DNA of 64,000 nucleotides from Acuticoccus sp. I52.16.1. GTDB taxonomy: Bacteria; Pseudomonadota; Alphaproteobacteria; Rhizobiales; Amorphaceae. The notes below the pieces were generated by a model, which saw only the letters and a program-made list of their open reading frames with translations, had not been told where the DNA came from and ran no database searches. The stretch spans positions 4,023,219 to 4,087,218 of the forward strand of contig NZ_CP094828.1 in the NCBI RefSeq assembly GCF_022865125.1, given 5' to 3'. How positions within the stretch are numbered: position 1 is the stretch's first letter; each line of letters begins with the position of its first letter. A program made the position numbers and the translations under genes. Shown here piece by piece: positions 62,871-64,000 of the stretch.

Positions 62871-63834
62871 CGAACCGACGCCGCCGGACACCCCGCCCGA
62901 GGGCGAGGCCAGGCCGAAAGCCGCGCGCGGGCTGATGCGCACGCGGTCCGCCGAGCCGCCGGCCGACGCCGCGCCGGCGGACGCCACGCCCGAGCCCCCG
63001 GCGCCGAGCGACACCGCGTCCGCCGACGCACAACAGGGCGGCGAGCCTCGCCGTGCGGCGCAGCGTGGCGACACGCCGGCGCGGCGGGAGGCTGCCGCGG
63101 CGGCACGGGCGACCGGCGCGGCCCGGCCCCCCCGGCCGACCGGCGAGGCGGCCAAGGCAGCGCCGGGCCAGCGCACCACCCTCGCGCTGCCGCCCCCCGC
63201 CGATCCGGCGAAGGCCCAGGCCCCCGCGCGCCCGACCAAGGGCGGCGGGGCGGATGCACCGGCCCGCGCGCAGCTTCCCGCCAAGGCGCAGCTGCCCGCC
63301 GGCACCGGCCAGGCCAAGCCCGCCCCCGCGAAACCCGGCGCGAAGGCGTCGCCCCGCGACGCCCGCCCGCCGCGCCGCACCGTCTCGCGCACGGCGCCGA
63401 TGTCGCTGGCGGCGATCCACGCGGCGATGGCCGGACACCAGGAGGGGCACGACCCGGTCCGCCTCGCCATCGACGTCGTCGTCAAGATCGCCTCGGTGGT
63501 GTGGCTGGCGGGGGCGGTGATCGTGTGGATCCGCCTTCTGGGCTATTCGGAGGACGCGCTCGTCGCCAGCTGGCACGAGCCGGGCGGGCCGTGGATCTCG
63601 ACCGCGATCGCCGCGGTGACGATGCCGGTGATCTCGGTGGGGCTCTGGCTGTCGGCCTCGTGGGGCGTCGTCTTGTGGTCCAGCGCGGTGCTGGCGGCGA
63701 TCATCTCCACCATCGTCAATCCCCAGGCGGTGCCCTTCGGCATGCTGGCGCTGGTCGCCAACGTCGCCGGACTGGCGCTGGCGTGCGGGCTCGCCGCCGT
63801 CAAAGGCTGGAGCCAGCGCAGCCGAAACCGCTGA
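62830..63834 (+). CDS. Pro/Ala-rich protein with C-terminal membrane domain (DUF6163-like)
   Basis: Up to 334 residues from GTG 62830, overlapping the hydrolase by 41 bp; ATG 62860 (11-bp overlap) is an alternative. The first about 200 residues are disordered and rich in Pro, Ala, Arg and Lys. The C-terminal 130 residues contain about four hydrophobic helices (KIASVVWLAGAVIVWIRLLG, STAIAAVTMPVISVGLWLS, VVLWSSAVLAAIISTIV, FGMLALVANVAGLALACGL), resembling the small DUF6163 membrane proteins of Hyphomicrobiales. Function unknown. Confidence 0.72.
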   Translation: MASVPTKRRRMRPDEPTPPDTPPEGEARPKAARGLMRTRSAEPPADAAPADATPEPPAPSDTASADAQQGGEPRRAAQRGDTPARREAAAAARATGAARPPRPTGEAAKAAPGQRTTLALPPPADPAKAQAPARPTKGGGADAPARAQLPAKAQLPAGTGQAKPAPAKPGAKASPRDARPPRRTVSRTAPMSLAAIHAAMAGHQEGHDPVRLAIDVVVKIASVVWLAGAVIVWIRLLGYSEDALVASWHEPGGPWISTAIAAVTMPVISVGLWLSASWGVVLWSSAVLAAIISTIVNPQAVPFGMLALVANVAGLALACGLAAVKGWSQRSRNR

Positions 63835-63895
63835 GTGGCGGCGTCGGCGGGCGGTCCGGGGCGCCCAAATAGGGGCTGCGGCGCCTTGTGACGAT

Positions 63896-63956
63896 AATAC
63901 CACGAGAATTGCGTTCACCTTTGGTTAACGCTGCGGCTTAAGGACCGCTTTAACGC
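63896..63956 (+). promoter_or_regulatory. AT-enriched promoter-like region with three TTAA motifs at the window end
   Basis: TTAA occurs at 63925–63928, 63938–63941 and 63950–63953, with GGTTAAC at 63923–63929. The spacing (9 and 8 bases) is close to, but not equal to, the CtrA consensus TTAA-N7-TTAA. The gene it would serve lies beyond the window. Confidence 0.35.
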
Positions 63957-64000
63957 CTCGCGCCAACCTCGCGGAAAAGCGCCCGAACGGGCCGATAACC

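Noticed and set aside
63925-63953. True CtrA binding site
   Set aside because: Spacings of 9 and 8 bases do not equal the TTAA-N7-TTAA consensus; kept only as a weak lead.

Overview
The window is a 64 kb piece of a GC-rich alphaproteobacterial chromosome (roughly 70% G+C by eye). The gene order pgk–class I aldolase–ThiE-like protein, efp–SuhB-type phosphatase–MotA-like/OmpA pair, the ABC exporter next to rpmE, and the DUF3126/gamma-carbonic anhydrase pair all point to the order Hyphomicrobiales (Rhizobiales). I cannot fix the genus. Coding density is high. I see no tRNA, rRNA, CRISPR array, prophage or plasmid functions. The only clear mobile element is one intact 840 bp IS5-family (IS427-like) insertion sequence.

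Layout. 1–2.05 kb: the tail of an unknown gene, an aldo/keto reductase, and the IS inserted exactly at the reductase stop codon. 2.2–16.7 kb, mostly housekeeping: csbD-like stress protein, pgk, class I fructose-bisphosphate aldolase, a ThiE/TenI-like protein, a giant Ala/Pro-rich Sel1-repeat envelope protein, efp, a LamG-like protein, an inositol-monophosphatase family enzyme, a MotA-like/OmpA-like membrane pair, an EmrE-type SMR pump, an MsbA-like ABC exporter and rpmE. 16.8–30 kb, mixed: an orphan serralysin-type metalloprotease with RTX repeats, acetyl-CoA synthetase, an M20 amidohydrolase, a PhnZ-like HD-domain protein, nitroreductase, secreted proteins, gamma-carbonic anhydrase, rhomboid protease, CBS and DUF805 proteins, hisI, an IscU-like scaffold and yidD. 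30–36 kb: parC, then a valine-catabolic operon (mmsA, acyl-CoA dehydrogenase, mmsB) with a divergent LysR regulator. The matching 3-hydroxyisobutyryl-CoA hydrolase lies apart at 61.8 kb. 37–43 kb: transport and catabolic genes (MFS, amidohydrolase/deacetylase, EamA permease, enolase-superfamily enzyme, FAH-type hydratase).

43–54.4 kb is the most coherent accessory unit. A minus-strand arm carries an aminotransferase, a DctPQM TRAP transporter, a crotonase-fold protein and a CaiB-type CoA-transferase. A plus-strand arm carries an FAD/Fe-S 2-hydroxyacid dehydrogenase, a GntR/FCD regulator and a SAF-domain dehydrogenase. The two arms diverge around an AT-rich perfect 8+4+8 palindrome (49364–49383), a good candidate for the GntR operator. 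I read it as one regulon for uptake and breakdown of an unidentified carboxylic (probably 2-hydroxy) acid. The crotonase lacks both usual catalytic glutamates.

54.4–64 kb: a tandem pair of sulfotransferase-like proteins with a conserved four-cysteine insertion, bpt (N-degron leucyltransferase), an SLC13-family permease with TrkA-C domains, threonine dehydratase, hemB, 3-hydroxyisobutyryl-CoA hydrolase and a proline/alanine-rich membrane protein. The window ends in a promoter-like stretch with repeated TTAA motifs.
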